A stretch of DNA of 64,000 nucleotides from NCBI GenBank assembly GCA_041741415.1, contig JBGSKC010000036.1:186001-250000 (forward strand), read 5' to 3'. Source of the DNA: JANQTF01 sp041741415. GTDB lineage: Bacteria > Bacteroidota > Bacteroidia > J057. Numbering within the stretch: position 1 is the stretch's first letter; the number at the start of each line of letters is the position of its first letter. A program made the position numbers and the translations under genes. The notes below the pieces were generated by a model that saw only the letters and a list, made by a program, of their open reading frames with translations, did not search any database and was not told the DNA's origin. Positions 35,447-44,486 of the stretch are shown here, in pieces.

Positions 35447-35666
35447 AAAGCCGGAAAAGAAGGGGCTGAAGGGAAAAAAAATATCGCATGACGATTTATC
35501 TATTTCACAAATCAGCCTTCGATGCTTAAAAAAGCAATCACAAAGCTTCATTTTATCTAAAATCGAATTTGAATCTCCCTTACTGATTTTCACAAACGCA
35601 TTTTTCTCCACTCTTTTTTTCCTGCTGGCGGTGCTTGCTTTGAATCATCAAACAAACACAGACAAC

Positions 35667-36716
35667 ATGTCGCGCCAACAAACCCACTTCCTCTCCAACC
35701 TTCTCTTCCTGGGCCTGCTGGTTCTGGGAATGGGAAACGCGGTTCAAGCCCAACACCGCCAGACCCGCTTCTCGGTGAACGTCACCAGGCAATGGAAACT
35801 CGATGAGTCCTTTCGCTATGAGGCAGGTCTGGCCCTTCGGTTGTCGCCCGACTGGGATCCGATTTTCCGCAGCGGCGAGATAGACACCCTGTTTGACGCC
35901 CCGGACCTGATCACTGGTAACCTGAGCAGAAATGACAGGGATCATGACGATGATGACGATGATGACGACGATGACGATGACGATCAGGATGATGACGATG
36001 ACAACACCGGTGGAACGGGGACTGGTTCGGGGACGGGAAATGGTTCAGGAACAGGCACCGGGTCGAACGACGATGATGACGATGACGATGACGACAACAA
36101 TGGAAACAACAACGGAAATACTGGTGGCAATGGGTCAGGGACCGGAAATGGAAACGGCGGTTCACAGCCAGGAACGACAACACCCGGTTCCACCCCCACT
36201 GCCCCGGACCCTGCTGCCGATGCGCTGAGCTGGCAGGAAATGCTGCGGCCCGACTTTGTGATGAGCCACAGCCTCCAGTACAGGATCAACGAGCAATGGC
36301 AGGCGGTGGGCAGCTATCAGTATCGCTGGAACCAGTTTCAGGACAACCACAGGGTGCGGGCTGAGATCCGGTACCGGGAAAATATCTGGAACAAAGCCGC
36401 CCGTGTGGAGTCGCGCCTGATCTGGCAAACCGCCGGAGCCCGCGACAACAATGAATGGGAGTTTCAAAACTTCGTCATTGCCCGGGCAGGCCTTCGCTGG
36501 AGAGGAAACCTGGCTCCCTTTGCCCAAACCGACGCCATGTTCAGAATGCGGAAAGACGATGTCCACCTCCGCTTCCTGATTGTGACAACGGGCCTCTGGC
36601 TCAAAGTAAACGACAACAACAGCCTCCGTGCAGCCTACGACTGGCGCTGGCACCTGCGCCGTGACAACGACAAGCTTTCCCAACAAATCAGCCTTGACTG
36701 GCAGATCAGACTCTGA
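35667..36716 (+). CDS. DUF2490-like outer-membrane protein with poly-Asp inserts
   Basis: A 349-residue exported protein. The ATG at 35667 gives a signal peptide ending in VQAQ; the frame opens upstream at 35301 inside the aminotransferase gene. Residues 30-85 and 190-349 are amphipathic beta-strands (QYRINEQWQAVGSYQYRWNQ, ARVESRLIWQ, RAAYDWRWHLRRDNDKL) as in DUF2490 barrels. Between them lies low-complexity sequence: aspartate tracts at about 92-112 and 135-143, separated and followed by Gly/Thr/Asn-rich spacers. The tracts are encoded by GATGAC-type microsatellites. An extracellular loop that binds calcium or other cations is plausible (inference). Confidence 0.8.
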   Translation: MSRQQTHFLSNLLFLGLLVLGMGNAVQAQHRQTRFSVNVTRQWKLDESFRYEAGLALRLSPDWDPIFRSGEIDTLFDAPDLITGNLSRNDRDHDDDDDDDDDDDDDQDDDDDNTGGTGTGSGTGNGSGTGTGSNDDDDDDDDDNNGNNNGNTGGNGSGTGNGNGGSQPGTTTPGSTPTAPDPAADALSWQEMLRPDFVMSHSLQYRINEQWQAVGSYQYRWNQFQDNHRVRAEIRYRENIWNKAARVESRLIWQTAGARDNNEWEFQNFVIARAGLRWRGNLAPFAQTDAMFRMRKDDVHLRFLIVTTGLWLKVNDNNSLRAAYDWRWHLRRDNDKLSQQISLDWQIRL

Positions 36717-36780
36717 TCCATTTGCCTGAAAAGCCCACCTCATTTTTCACACGAAACAAACTTTTCTCAACAACAAACAG

Positions 36781-37875
36781 ATGGAATCCTTCGCAACGAC
36801 CAAATTCACCCTCTCTGCTTTCGGCCTGAAGAACAGCTCCATGCTCGACTTTGCTATGTTCCGCGACCATCAGCCCGTGCTGGGCGACCTCGGCCTCTTT
36901 GAGGTGGTGGAGCTGGGCAAGCACGAAAAAATGCAGATGCACGACAAATGCCTGCGCAACATCTACCCCGGCGACCGCTTCGTGGCAGCTTTTGGTCCGC
37001 GCTATGCCACCGGCCAGTTTGAAGGCTACATCCCGAAGGGCGTGCAGGAATTCTACCACATCCTGGGCATGGGCGGCGCCATCGGCTGGGTGGAAAGCAC
37101 TCACAGCCGGTTTGTCGAATTGGGTCCTACCACGGTGCGTTTCCTCGGCTTTGCTGTGGATCCGCAAGGCCAGATCCTCAACAGCCGCTACCTGGCCCGC
37201 CGCCCCAGAGAACTCCATGTGGACACCCTTCGCCAGGGCACCCCACGGGTGATCCTTTCCATCGGCTCCAGCATGGACAGCGGTAAAACCACCTCGGCAG
37301 CCTTCCTGGCCCGCGGTCTCCGGGCAGCCGGCAGAAGAATGGCCTACATCAAGCTCACAGGCACCATCTTCTCCAAAGACGCGGATTTTGTGCAAGACAC
37401 CGGCGCTCACCTCGCCATCGACTTCTCACACTTCGGCTATCCATCCACCTACCTGTGCGATAGCTCCGAACTCATCCGCCTCTTTGGCCATTTGCTCCTC
37501 GAAACCCAGGCCGTGAAGCCTCAGGATGTGATCGTCGAAATCGCTGACGGCATCCTGCAGCGCGAAACCAAGGCCCTCCTCACCGACGAGCGCTTCATGC
37601 GCCTCGTGGACCACGTGATGTACTCCTGCGGCGACAGTCTCGGGGTGCTGGGTGGCCTCCGCATCCTCAACGAATGGGGCATTGAGCCCACCGGCATCAG
37701 CGGTTTGTTTACGGCCAGCCCGCTGCTCATCAAGGAGGTGGAAGCCGAAATCGACCTGCCCGTCTGGGACCTGGCCAAACTGGCTAACCCAGCCATTGCT
37801 GAGCAATTCAGCGAGCGCCGCCTCGCCTGGAAAGCCGGCAAGACCATCAACACAGCTTTGCTCAAGATTGCATGA
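36781..37875 (+). CDS. P-loop NTPase (DUF1611/MobB-like), function unknown
   Basis: A 364-residue protein. Residues 1-150 form an unrecognised beta-rich domain. A P-loop GSSMDSGKTT begins at residue 162 and leads into a SIMIBI-type NTPase region (RMAYIKLTGT, DVIVEIADGILQRET, CGDSLGVLGGLRIL). The DSGKTT form recalls DUF1611 and dethiobiotin-synthase/MobB-like proteins, but no substrate site is recognisable. Its TGA overlaps the ATG of the ABC exporter gene (ATGA), so the two are coupled and probably work together. Confidence 0.6.
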   Translation: MESFATTKFTLSAFGLKNSSMLDFAMFRDHQPVLGDLGLFEVVELGKHEKMQMHDKCLRNIYPGDRFVAAFGPRYATGQFEGYIPKGVQEFYHILGMGGAIGWVESTHSRFVELGPTTVRFLGFAVDPQGQILNSRYLARRPRELHVDTLRQGTPRVILSIGSSMDSGKTTSAAFLARGLRAAGRRMAYIKLTGTIFSKDADFVQDTGAHLAIDFSHFGYPSTYLCDSSELIRLFGHLLLETQAVKPQDVIVEIADGILQRETKALLTDERFMRLVDHVMYSCGDSLGVLGGLRILNEWGIEPTGISGLFTASPLLIKEVEAEIDLPVWDLAKLANPAIAEQFSERRLAWKAGKTINTALLKIA

Positions 37876-39536
37876 CCACCTTTGGGGGAATATTAGGTAG
37901 GTCTGTAGCGGGATACTGGCGTCGGCATCTGCCGGCGCTGGTCCTGCTTTTTGTGTTGAGCCTCAGCACCCGGCTCCTCACGGCCCTGCTCCCCGTGGCC
38001 CTCGGCAAAGGCTTTGACCTTCTGCTCGGGTATCACACTTTCCGCGCCCGCATTCTCGACAGCCTGCCAGCCGGGCTTTGGGAAAGCTGGGACCGCTTTT
38101 TCTTCTTTTTCATCGGACTGCTCACCCTCAAATGGGCCTCCGACTTCCTGTTCCAGGGTTTGTCAGGCGTGGTGGGCGAAAGCATCAGTCATCAGGTGCG
38201 AAGCCAGCTATTTGAATCCCAGCTTCAGATTCCGCTGCAGGAGTACCAGGCGAAGGGCGCAGGAAAATACCTCCTCCGCTGGAGCGGCGACCTGAGCAGC
38301 ATCCGCAACTGGATCATCAAAGGCATGGTGGTGGCTGCCGGAGATCTGCTCTGGATTGTGCTGCTTTTTGTGCTAATCGGGAGCTGGTTTCCGAACATGG
38401 CCCCGCTGCTGGTGGGCGGATTGCTCTGCTGGCTGGGCCTGCAGGTGATGCTTGTTTTTCGAAGCAAAGACCTCGCAGCCCGTCAGCGCGACGAAAAATC
38501 CATACTCCTGGCCAGCCTCACACGCCGCCTCAGCTCCATGATGACAGTGCTGGGCCTCAACCGCCAAAGTCCCGAGCGCCAGCGCATGATGCGCCGCATG
38601 GACCGCGTGCGCCGACTCGGCAAGGCTTACGCCTGGAACGTGGCCACCGCCAGCTCCATCGGGGCACTCTGGCCTTATCCGCTTATTCTCGCTTTTCTTT
38701 TTCAGGCAGATGACGCCATCGCTGCCAACCAGGTAACAACGCTCCTGGCCACCGTGCTGCTCCTGATGACTGCCACTCCGGCCTTTCGGCGGCTGAGCCG
38801 CGTGCCCCTCCTCTGGCAGCTCGGCACCCTGAGCCAGCGCAAGCTGGAGCTCCTGCAGCAAGCCCGTCCGGAACCGCTGCCTGCCTTCCGTTTCCAGCAG
38901 GGAAGCGGTCACTACCGCGACGGGCAACGCAGCTACGCCTGGGAAGGAGGCAGCATTCACTTCGTGACGATGGCCTCGGGTGCGGGAAAAAGCACCATGA
39001 TCCGGCGGCTCATGGGCCTCGACAGCGGCGGCGACTGCGCCTGGGATGGCCAGCAGGTGGATCAGCTAGACAGCCACAGCCTGCGCAAAACCCAGGCAGT
39101 GATCAGCCCCGACTTTCCGCTGCTCGGCAAAACGGTATTTGAGGCCGTGGCCTACAGCCGCAAAGAAGAAGCCCGCACCCAAACCGAGCAGATGCTGACC
39201 CGCTTTTTCACCGGATGCCCTGCCAACTGGACACCCGCCCCCGGCGACGGCATCGGCGACCAGGGTGCCCTGCTATCGCTGAGCCAGCGGCAGTTGCTGC
39301 TCTACGTGCGCGCCCTGCTCACGCGCAAGCCCATTCTGCTGATCGAACACCCGGCCCTGGGGCTGGACCCTGTGCTGGCCGCCTGGGCCATGGAGCGCCT
39401 CCTTTCTCTCACCCGCGCCAAAACCATCCTGGTGCTGGGTTCGGAGGCAGATAAAGCCCTGCTGGAGAAAGTCTGCGGACAACAACAGCAGCCCCTGCGG
39501 CTGGTGGAAGCCGGGCAGATCTGCGGGAGAAGGTAG
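37872..39536 (+). CDS. ABC exporter with degenerate nucleotide-binding domain
   Basis: A 554-residue half-transporter: six-helix transmembrane domain (1-330) and an ATPase domain. Walker A is good (ASGAGKST, 368-375). The rest departs from consensus: the signature reads LSLSQRQ instead of LSGGQ, Walker B reads ILLIEHPALGLD with Glu492-His493 where Asp-Glu is expected, the Q-loop region reads AVISPDFPLLG and the H-switch region reads ILVLGSEADKA. It may bind but not efficiently hydrolyse ATP, or act with another subunit (inference). The substrate is unknown. It is coupled to the P-loop gene upstream and converges on rhaM 4 bp away. Confidence 0.85.
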   Translation: MTTFGGILGRSVAGYWRRHLPALVLLFVLSLSTRLLTALLPVALGKGFDLLLGYHTFRARILDSLPAGLWESWDRFFFFFIGLLTLKWASDFLFQGLSGVVGESISHQVRSQLFESQLQIPLQEYQAKGAGKYLLRWSGDLSSIRNWIIKGMVVAAGDLLWIVLLFVLIGSWFPNMAPLLVGGLLCWLGLQVMLVFRSKDLAARQRDEKSILLASLTRRLSSMMTVLGLNRQSPERQRMMRRMDRVRRLGKAYAWNVATASSIGALWPYPLILAFLFQADDAIAANQVTTLLATVLLLMTATPAFRRLSRVPLLWQLGTLSQRKLELLQQARPEPLPAFRFQQGSGHYRDGQRSYAWEGGSIHFVTMASGAGKSTMIRRLMGLDSGGDCAWDGQQVDQLDSHSLRKTQAVISPDFPLLGKTVFEAVAYSRKEEARTQTEQMLTRFFTGCPANWTPAPGDGIGDQGALLSLSQRQLLLYVRALLTRKPILLIEHPALGLDPVLAAWAMERLLSLTRAKTILVLGSEADKALLEKVCGQQQQPLRLVEAGQICGRR

Positions 39537-39540
39537 CGGA

Positions 39541-39897
39541 TCAGCCTTCGGGTGGCCATTGGGCCTCCATGTCGAAGACCAGTTCCATGGCCTGCCACAT
39601 CTCCCCTTGCGGAGCATCGGGGAGGGCCTGCTGGAGGCTGCCCATCCAGGTTTCCCAGGCCTGGCAGCGCGGGTGGAGGGTGAGGTAACGCGGAAAATCG
39701 ACAGCGGGATCAAAGCCATCGCTGACCTCGGCGAGCATCATGAGGCGGTTTCCGCGCAGCCAGATGCGCATGTTGAGCACCCCGACGGCGCGGAGCGCCC
39801 GGAGCACTTCGGGCCAGACGGCTGCATGGGCCTGGCGATAGGCAGCGATGGCAACCGGATCGGGCTTAAGGTCGAGGGTGAGGGCGAGAGAAGGCAT
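39541..39897 (-). CDS. rhaM: L-rhamnose mutarotase
   Basis: A 118-residue protein of the RhaM family (ferredoxin-like dimeric fold). It shows the YRQAHAAVWPEVLRAL helix with the conserved His, LNMRIWLRGNRLMMLAEVSD, and a C-terminal ME-VFDME. It interconverts alpha- and beta-L-rhamnose. No other rhamnose genes are adjacent. The start is preceded (minus strand) by an AACCAACCAGC leader. Confidence 0.88.
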   Translation of the reverse strand: MPSLALTLDLKPDPVAIAAYRQAHAAVWPEVLRALRAVGVLNMRIWLRGNRLMMLAEVSDGFDPAVDFPRYLTLHPRCQAWETWMGSLQQALPDAPQGEMWQAMELVFDMEAQWPPEG

Positions 39898-40358
39898 GGA
39901 GCTGGTTGGTTAATAAGTGGAGAAAACAGATGAAGGTCTGCTGGGTGAAAAGTAAAATCTCTCCTGGGAACACGCCCAGGGAGTTCAAAAAAAATGGGGG
40001 CGGAAGAACGAAAATTCCTGATGCTCAGGACATCGAGGGAAGAGCATTTTGAGCTATTTTCCTGAGAGCAAACCTTCCTGCGATGAAACCTGCAACGTGG
40101 ATTCTCTTTCTGGCTGGTTTCGCCAGTGCCTGCCAGTATGCGGCCAGGAACACAGACCATCCGCACTGGCGGTCTTTTTTGTTTGACTGACAAACCAGCG
40201 ACGCCCGTTTCGGTCCTTCGGCTATCTGGCTGAGAACCGGGGAAACTGCGGGTCAGCCTGGTGTTGGAAAGGCAGATGCGAATGACTAAGTTTCCGCGCC
40301 CTGGCAGTCATGAGGTGAATTGGTTTTGATGGGGCCTTCAATACAACACCAGCCCGGA
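39898..40358. other. Intergenic region between rhaM and the ABC operon
   Basis: 460 bp upstream of both divergent genes. The only candidate gene is a 35-codon frame at 40083-40190. No repeats or clear promoter boxes were recognised. Confidence 0.5.
40083..40190 (+). CDS. Possible 35-residue lipopeptide
   Basis: A short frame MKPATWILFLAGFASAC followed by 18 polar residues. The hydrophobic core and cysteine look like a lipoprotein signal, but the residue at -3 is Ala, a weak lipobox, and there is no other support. Confidence 0.25.
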   Translation: MKPATWILFLAGFASACQYAARNTDHPHWRSFLFD

Positions 40359-41267
40359 ATGGAAATCATCAAAACGGAGGATTTAACAAAACGCTTCGGC
40401 TCCGCGCTGGCTGCGGACCGCATTTCCATTCATGTGAATCTGGGGGAAATTTATGGCTTTCTGGGGCTGAATGGAGCCGGGAAAACGACAGTCATCCGGC
40501 TGTTACTGGCCATGATCAAACCGGAAAGCGGCACCATTTCCCTGTTTGGAAAGCCCCTTTCGCCGCAATTCCGGAACTGGAATGACATCGGCTACCTCGT
40601 CGAAACACCCTACTCCTACCCCAACCTTTCGGTGTACGAAAACCTGAAAGTGATTTACAGACTGCGTGGGCTTGACCAGCCTGATGCGATTGACACCATC
40701 ATCGAAGAGCTGAAGCTGACCAAATACAAACACAAGAAGGCCGGCACTTTGTCGCTTGGCAACCGCCAGCGCCTGGGACTCGCAAAAGCCCTGATGCACC
40801 GTCCCAGACTCCTGATTCTCGATGAGCCGATCAATGGCCTGGACCCCGAGGGGATCGTCGAAGTCCGCGAACTGCTGACGAGCCTTGCCGCCAGTGGCTC
40901 CACCATTTTTCTTTCCAGCCACATTCTCGGAGAAATATCCAGGCTGGCCCACCGGGTTGCGATCATTCACGAAGGAAGGCTCATCAAGGAATTGACGAGG
41001 GCCGAATTATCGGAGCAGATCTCAAGGAAAATCATCGTACAAACAACTGACAATCAGGCTGCTGTGCAACATCTGCTTCGGGCAGATTATCCGGCAGCCC
41101 TGGCAGGGCCAGAGACCATAGAAGTCACGGGGCAGGAAGCCCAGGACCGGCCTGAGCTGATTTCGAAGCTGCTCGCAGAGCACGGACTTCCGCCCAGGCA
41201 AATTTTCCTCACCACTGAAGACCTTGAAATGTATTTCCTTCGGACAATCAATGAAAGCAAGCCATGA
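40359..41267 (+). CDS. ABC transporter ATP-binding protein (ABC-2 type)
   Basis: A 302-residue ATPase. The ATG at 40359 (MEIIKTEDLTKRFG) is preferred over upstream TTG/ATG codons. Motifs: Walker A GLNGAGKTT, signature LSLGNRQRLG, Walker B LLILDEPINGLDPEG and the H-switch in FLSSHILGE. This type powers drug, bacitracin-like or lipid exporters. Its TGA overlaps the ATG of the permease gene (ATGA). Confidence 0.93.
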   Translation: MEIIKTEDLTKRFGSALAADRISIHVNLGEIYGFLGLNGAGKTTVIRLLLAMIKPESGTISLFGKPLSPQFRNWNDIGYLVETPYSYPNLSVYENLKVIYRLRGLDQPDAIDTIIEELKLTKYKHKKAGTLSLGNRQRLGLAKALMHRPRLLILDEPINGLDPEGIVEVRELLTSLAASGSTIFLSSHILGEISRLAHRVAIIHEGRLIKELTRAELSEQISRKIIVQTTDNQAAVQHLLRADYPAALAGPETIEVTGQEAQDRPELISKLLAEHGLPPRQIFLTTEDLEMYFLRTINESKP

Positions 41268-42049
41268 AGCCATTTATCCGGGTCATTGGGGCAGAGTTTC
41301 TTAAAATAAGACATTCAGGCTTTTTCTGGGCCACCTTCATCGCCTTTGGGCTGGCTCCCGTGATTGGGGCTGTTTTCATTCTGATTATTCGCGACGGCGA
41401 CGCCCTGGCTCAGGCAGGCGCACTGGCCACAAAGGCCCGGGCCATGAATTTTGAACCCACCTGGAAGTCCTATGTCGGGATGTTAACCCAAGCCGTTGGC
41501 GTTGGAGGTGTGATGGTGTTTGGCTTCGTGGCCAGCTGGGTTTTCGGGCGGGAATATTCCGATGGCACTGCCAAGGACCTTCTTTCGCTCCCTGCTTCAA
41601 GAACAACCATTCTCAACGCGAAATTCATCCTCTACGCCATCTGGTCTGTTCTGCTGGTCTTGTCTAATTTATTGCTGGGCCTCCTGCTGGGGGCAGTTCT
41701 GCAGTTGCCGGCCACAGACGGAGCCTCCCTTACATCGCCCCTTGCCGATTATCTCATTACAACGGTTCTCACGATTTTGGCTGGGGTGCCAATTGCCTTT
41801 TTTGCTCTCTGGGGCAAGGGGTATCTCACGCCGCTGGGGTTTGTGGCGCTAACATTGGTCTTTTCTCAGATCGTGGCTGCTGCAGGGTTTGGGGCCTATT
41901 TTCCATGGGCCATTCCCGGGTTGTACAGTTCGGTTGGGGGAGACTACAAACTTCAGCTCACCGTTTACAGCTACGCTGTTCTCCTGCTGACAAGTCTGGC
42001 AGGGTATGTTGCCACACTCCAGTATTGGAACCGTGCGGACCAGACTTAA
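41264..42049 (+). CDS. ABC-2 type permease subunit
   Basis: A 261-residue membrane protein with six hydrophobic segments and FGREYSDGTAKDLLSLPASRT, typical of ABC-2 permeases of the bacitracin/lantibiotic-export type. Translationally coupled to the ATPase gene. The exported compound is unknown. Confidence 0.9.
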   Translation: MKPFIRVIGAEFLKIRHSGFFWATFIAFGLAPVIGAVFILIIRDGDALAQAGALATKARAMNFEPTWKSYVGMLTQAVGVGGVMVFGFVASWVFGREYSDGTAKDLLSLPASRTTILNAKFILYAIWSVLLVLSNLLLGLLLGAVLQLPATDGASLTSPLADYLITTVLTILAGVPIAFFALWGKGYLTPLGFVALTLVFSQIVAAAGFGAYFPWAIPGLYSSVGGDYKLQLTVYSYAVLLLTSLAGYVATLQYWNRADQT

Positions 42050-42326
42050 AAGGAAAGAATCCTGTTGCAGGCTTCCGGAGGGACTGATTCACCGGCGGGA
42101 ACCTGGCAGGTAAAACACCGGACCAGAATTTCTGAGCGGGCTTTTCTGCACCAACTTCTGGCATTTCAGCACGGTGGATCGGATTCCCGCCACATCCGCA
42201 GCAAGATGCGCTGAACCATGCAGCAGAAGCAATTTCCCTTGCGTTTAGCAGACAGAAACCCACAGCGGTAGTGACCGGTCCTGATCGCTGAAGGGTTATT
42301 ATTTCACGTTCAACCTTTTTCCTCTT

Positions 42327-42710
42327 ATGATACGCTTCGCAAGTTTGCTTCTTCCCGTTCTGTTGCTGGCCGCGGCCTGTCAGCCCCTTACTAACCTGCC
42401 TCTGAAGGGTCTTGAACAAGATCAGGCCCAACTCGACAGCCTGCTGCAGGAAATTCAGCTCCTCATTACCGACAAAAGCTGCGGGAGCGATGGCCAGTGT
42501 GCCTTCATCGCCTATGGACAGAAAGCCTGTGGCGGCCCGGTGGGCTACCTCGTGTATTCCAGCTCTCAGGTGGATGTGAACCAGCTCACAGCCCTCGTGA
42601 ACCAGTACACCAGCCTGCAGGAAGACATGAATGAGGAGTATGGCCTCATTTCAGACTGCTCCGCCCCGGTGGAACCAGCTCCCGGCTGCGTCAGCGGAAA
42701 CTGCGAATAA
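42327..42710 (+). CDS. Small cysteine-containing lipoprotein, unknown function
   Basis: A 127-residue protein; signal MIRFASLLLPVLLLAAACQP with lipobox LAAAC. The mature part has five cysteines (including KSCGSDGQCAFIAYGQKACGG and GCVSGNC) and a helical segment. I do not recognise the family precisely; similar short lipoproteins are common in Bacteroidota. It stands alone. Confidence 0.75.
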   Translation: MIRFASLLLPVLLLAAACQPLTNLPLKGLEQDQAQLDSLLQEIQLLITDKSCGSDGQCAFIAYGQKACGGPVGYLVYSSSQVDVNQLTALVNQYTSLQEDMNEEYGLISDCSAPVEPAPGCVSGNCE

Positions 42711-42744
42711 ACCCGCTCTGAGCGGCCCACAAGGCCTTTGCTAC

Positions 42745-42810
42745 AAGGACTTTTGCTAAAGACTGTAAAATGCAAGGATTTTCCTGCATCGGTCGTTGGC
42801 AAAAGTCCTT
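42745..42810. promoter_or_regulatory. 12-bp inverted repeat upstream of the ankyrin gene
   Basis: AAGGACTTTTGC (42745-42756) and GCAAAAGTCCTT (42799-42810) are exact reverse complements, 42 bp apart, ending 20 bp before the ATG at 42831. It could be an operator pair or a leader hairpin. Confidence 0.5.
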
Positions 42811-42830
42811 TCTTCTTCTATATTCCCGTC

Positions 42831-43745
42831 ATGATGACTGTCTTTTCAGCGGTTCGGATGGGGCGAAAGGCCGAGCTGGAGCAATGGCTCCGGCGCGGAA
42901 AGGATCCCAACGTCCTCAATGAGGAAGGCGACAGCCTGCTCACGCTCAGCGTGCTGCACGGCCACCATCGTTTGTTGCCTATTTTGCTGGCCCACGGCGC
43001 AGATGTTAACCAGCAGGATGCCTTCGGCAATACTGCCCTGCATCTGGCCTGCCTCACCGGCGACCAGCAGGCTGCAGAATTGCTCATCCGCCACGGAGCC
43101 GAGGTTGACATCACAACAGAATTCCGCACCTGGACGCCGCTCATGCTGGCCATCAACACCTGCCAGCCCGAAATGGCAGAATGGCTCATCACGCAGGGCG
43201 CCAACCTCAACTACGTCGAGGAAAGCGAAGGATGGACCCCTCTCCTTGTCGCCTGCGACCAGGGCATGGCAGAGTTCACCTGCTCGCTCATCAGCCGGGG
43301 CGTGGCTGTGGATGCCAAAATTCACCAGGGCGACGCCCGCGGCCGCTCGGCCATTCACCTGGCCAGCTACTACGGCCACATTGAGCCGATCAAAGCCCTC
43401 ATTCACAAGGGGGTGGATGTGAACCTCCAGCCGGAAGGCGGCGGCCTCACAGCCCTGCACTGGGCCGTTTACAACCATCATATTCAGCTGCTTCGCTTTT
43501 TGCTGGAGCAGGGTGCCGACCCCAACCGGCCCGCAGGTGGCATTTACGTGGGCAGGCTCCCGCTTCATTATGCCGTTACAGAGCGGAGCCCCGACATGGC
43601 CAGGCTGCTCCTGTATGCAGATGCCGACCCCCTCCAACCCGATCACGAAGGCAAAAGTGCCCTCAGGCTCGCCCTGCAGTGCCAGCAATCCACCGGGCAG
43701 CCTGTTTTTGAAGAGCTTATCCGCCTGATGGAAGTATTTGCCTGA
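42831..43745 (+). CDS. Ankyrin-repeat protein
   Basis: A 304-residue cytoplasmic protein. The ATG at 42831 is chosen because the repeats begin directly after it. About eight ankyrin units are seen, for example DAFGNTALHLACLTGDQQAA, GWTPLLVACDQG, RSAIHLASYYGHIEPIKALI and TALHWAVYNHHIQLLRFLL. It is a protein-binding scaffold with no enzyme domain; the partner is unknown. It converges on the YnjBCD-like operon. Confidence 0.93.
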   Translation: MMTVFSAVRMGRKAELEQWLRRGKDPNVLNEEGDSLLTLSVLHGHHRLLPILLAHGADVNQQDAFGNTALHLACLTGDQQAAELLIRHGAEVDITTEFRTWTPLMLAINTCQPEMAEWLITQGANLNYVEESEGWTPLLVACDQGMAEFTCSLISRGVAVDAKIHQGDARGRSAIHLASYYGHIEPIKALIHKGVDVNLQPEGGGLTALHWAVYNHHIQLLRFLLEQGADPNRPAGGIYVGRLPLHYAVTERSPDMARLLLYADADPLQPDHEGKSALRLALQCQQSTGQPVFEELIRLMEVFA

Positions 43746-43754
43746 ACGTTTTCC

Positions 43755-44486
43755 TTATTCACTGCCAGCTCCCATGCTCGTCCAGAAAGCCTGTTCGCTC
43801 TGCACACCTGTTTCGGGATCCTGCATGAAAGCCTCCTTGCTGGGATAGACCTTCAAATGGCCCTGCTGCATCAGCCCGAGCTGGTCTCCCATGAGCAGGG
43901 CTTCCTTTAAATCGTGGGTAACAAAAAGGGAGGTAATGCGAAACTCTGCGGCGAGCTGCTGAAACAATTGCTGCATCCGCTGGCGGGTTCCGGTGTCGAG
44001 GCTGCCAAAAGGCTCATCGAGCAGCAACAATCGTGGATTGGTGATGATGGCCCTGCCAAACGAAACGCGCTGGCGCTGCCCGCCGGAAAGCTGATGCGGC
44101 ATTTTATGCTCCTGTCCCACAAGCTCCAGCCGCCTGATCATGTCGTGGACGCGGTCGGAGAGCTCCTGCCGGGGCACTTTCCGCAGCGAAAGCCCGAAGC
44201 CAATATTTCCCACAACATCCAGGTGGGGAAAAAGCAAGTCTTCCTGATACAGGTACACAACCCCTCTCTGGCCCGCCTTGTGGTCGGTAAGCCGCTCGCC
44301 GTTCAGCCACACTTCCCCGGCATCCGCCGACTCCAGTCCGGCGAGGATTTTGAGCATGGTCGTTTTCCCACTGCCCGACTGGCCCAGGATGCTCAGGGTA
44401 TGATGAGCTTCCAGGGAAAAATGCAGGTCCTGCAGCACTTGTTCAGCGCGGAACCGCTTGGTTATGCCTTTGACCTCGAGCAGCAT
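43755..44486 (-). CDS. ABC importer ATPase (YnjD-like)
   Basis: A 243-residue ATPase of the iron/thiamine/YnjD group. The ATG at 44486 (MLLEVKGITKRF) overlaps the permease stop (TGATG). Walker A GQSGSGKTT, LSGGQRQR and LLLLDEPFGSLD are intact. It powers the two permeases encoded upstream. The solute is not known for this family. Confidence 0.9.
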   Translation of the reverse strand: MLLEVKGITKRFRAEQVLQDLHFSLEAHHTLSILGQSGSGKTTMLKILAGLESADAGEVWLNGERLTDHKAGQRGVVYLYQEDLLFPHLDVVGNIGFGLSLRKVPRQELSDRVHDMIRRLELVGQEHKMPHQLSGGQRQRVSFGRAIITNPRLLLLDEPFGSLDTGTRQRMQQLFQQLAAEFRITSLFVTHDLKEALLMGDQLGLMQQGHLKVYPSKEAFMQDPETGVQSEQAFWTSMGAGSE

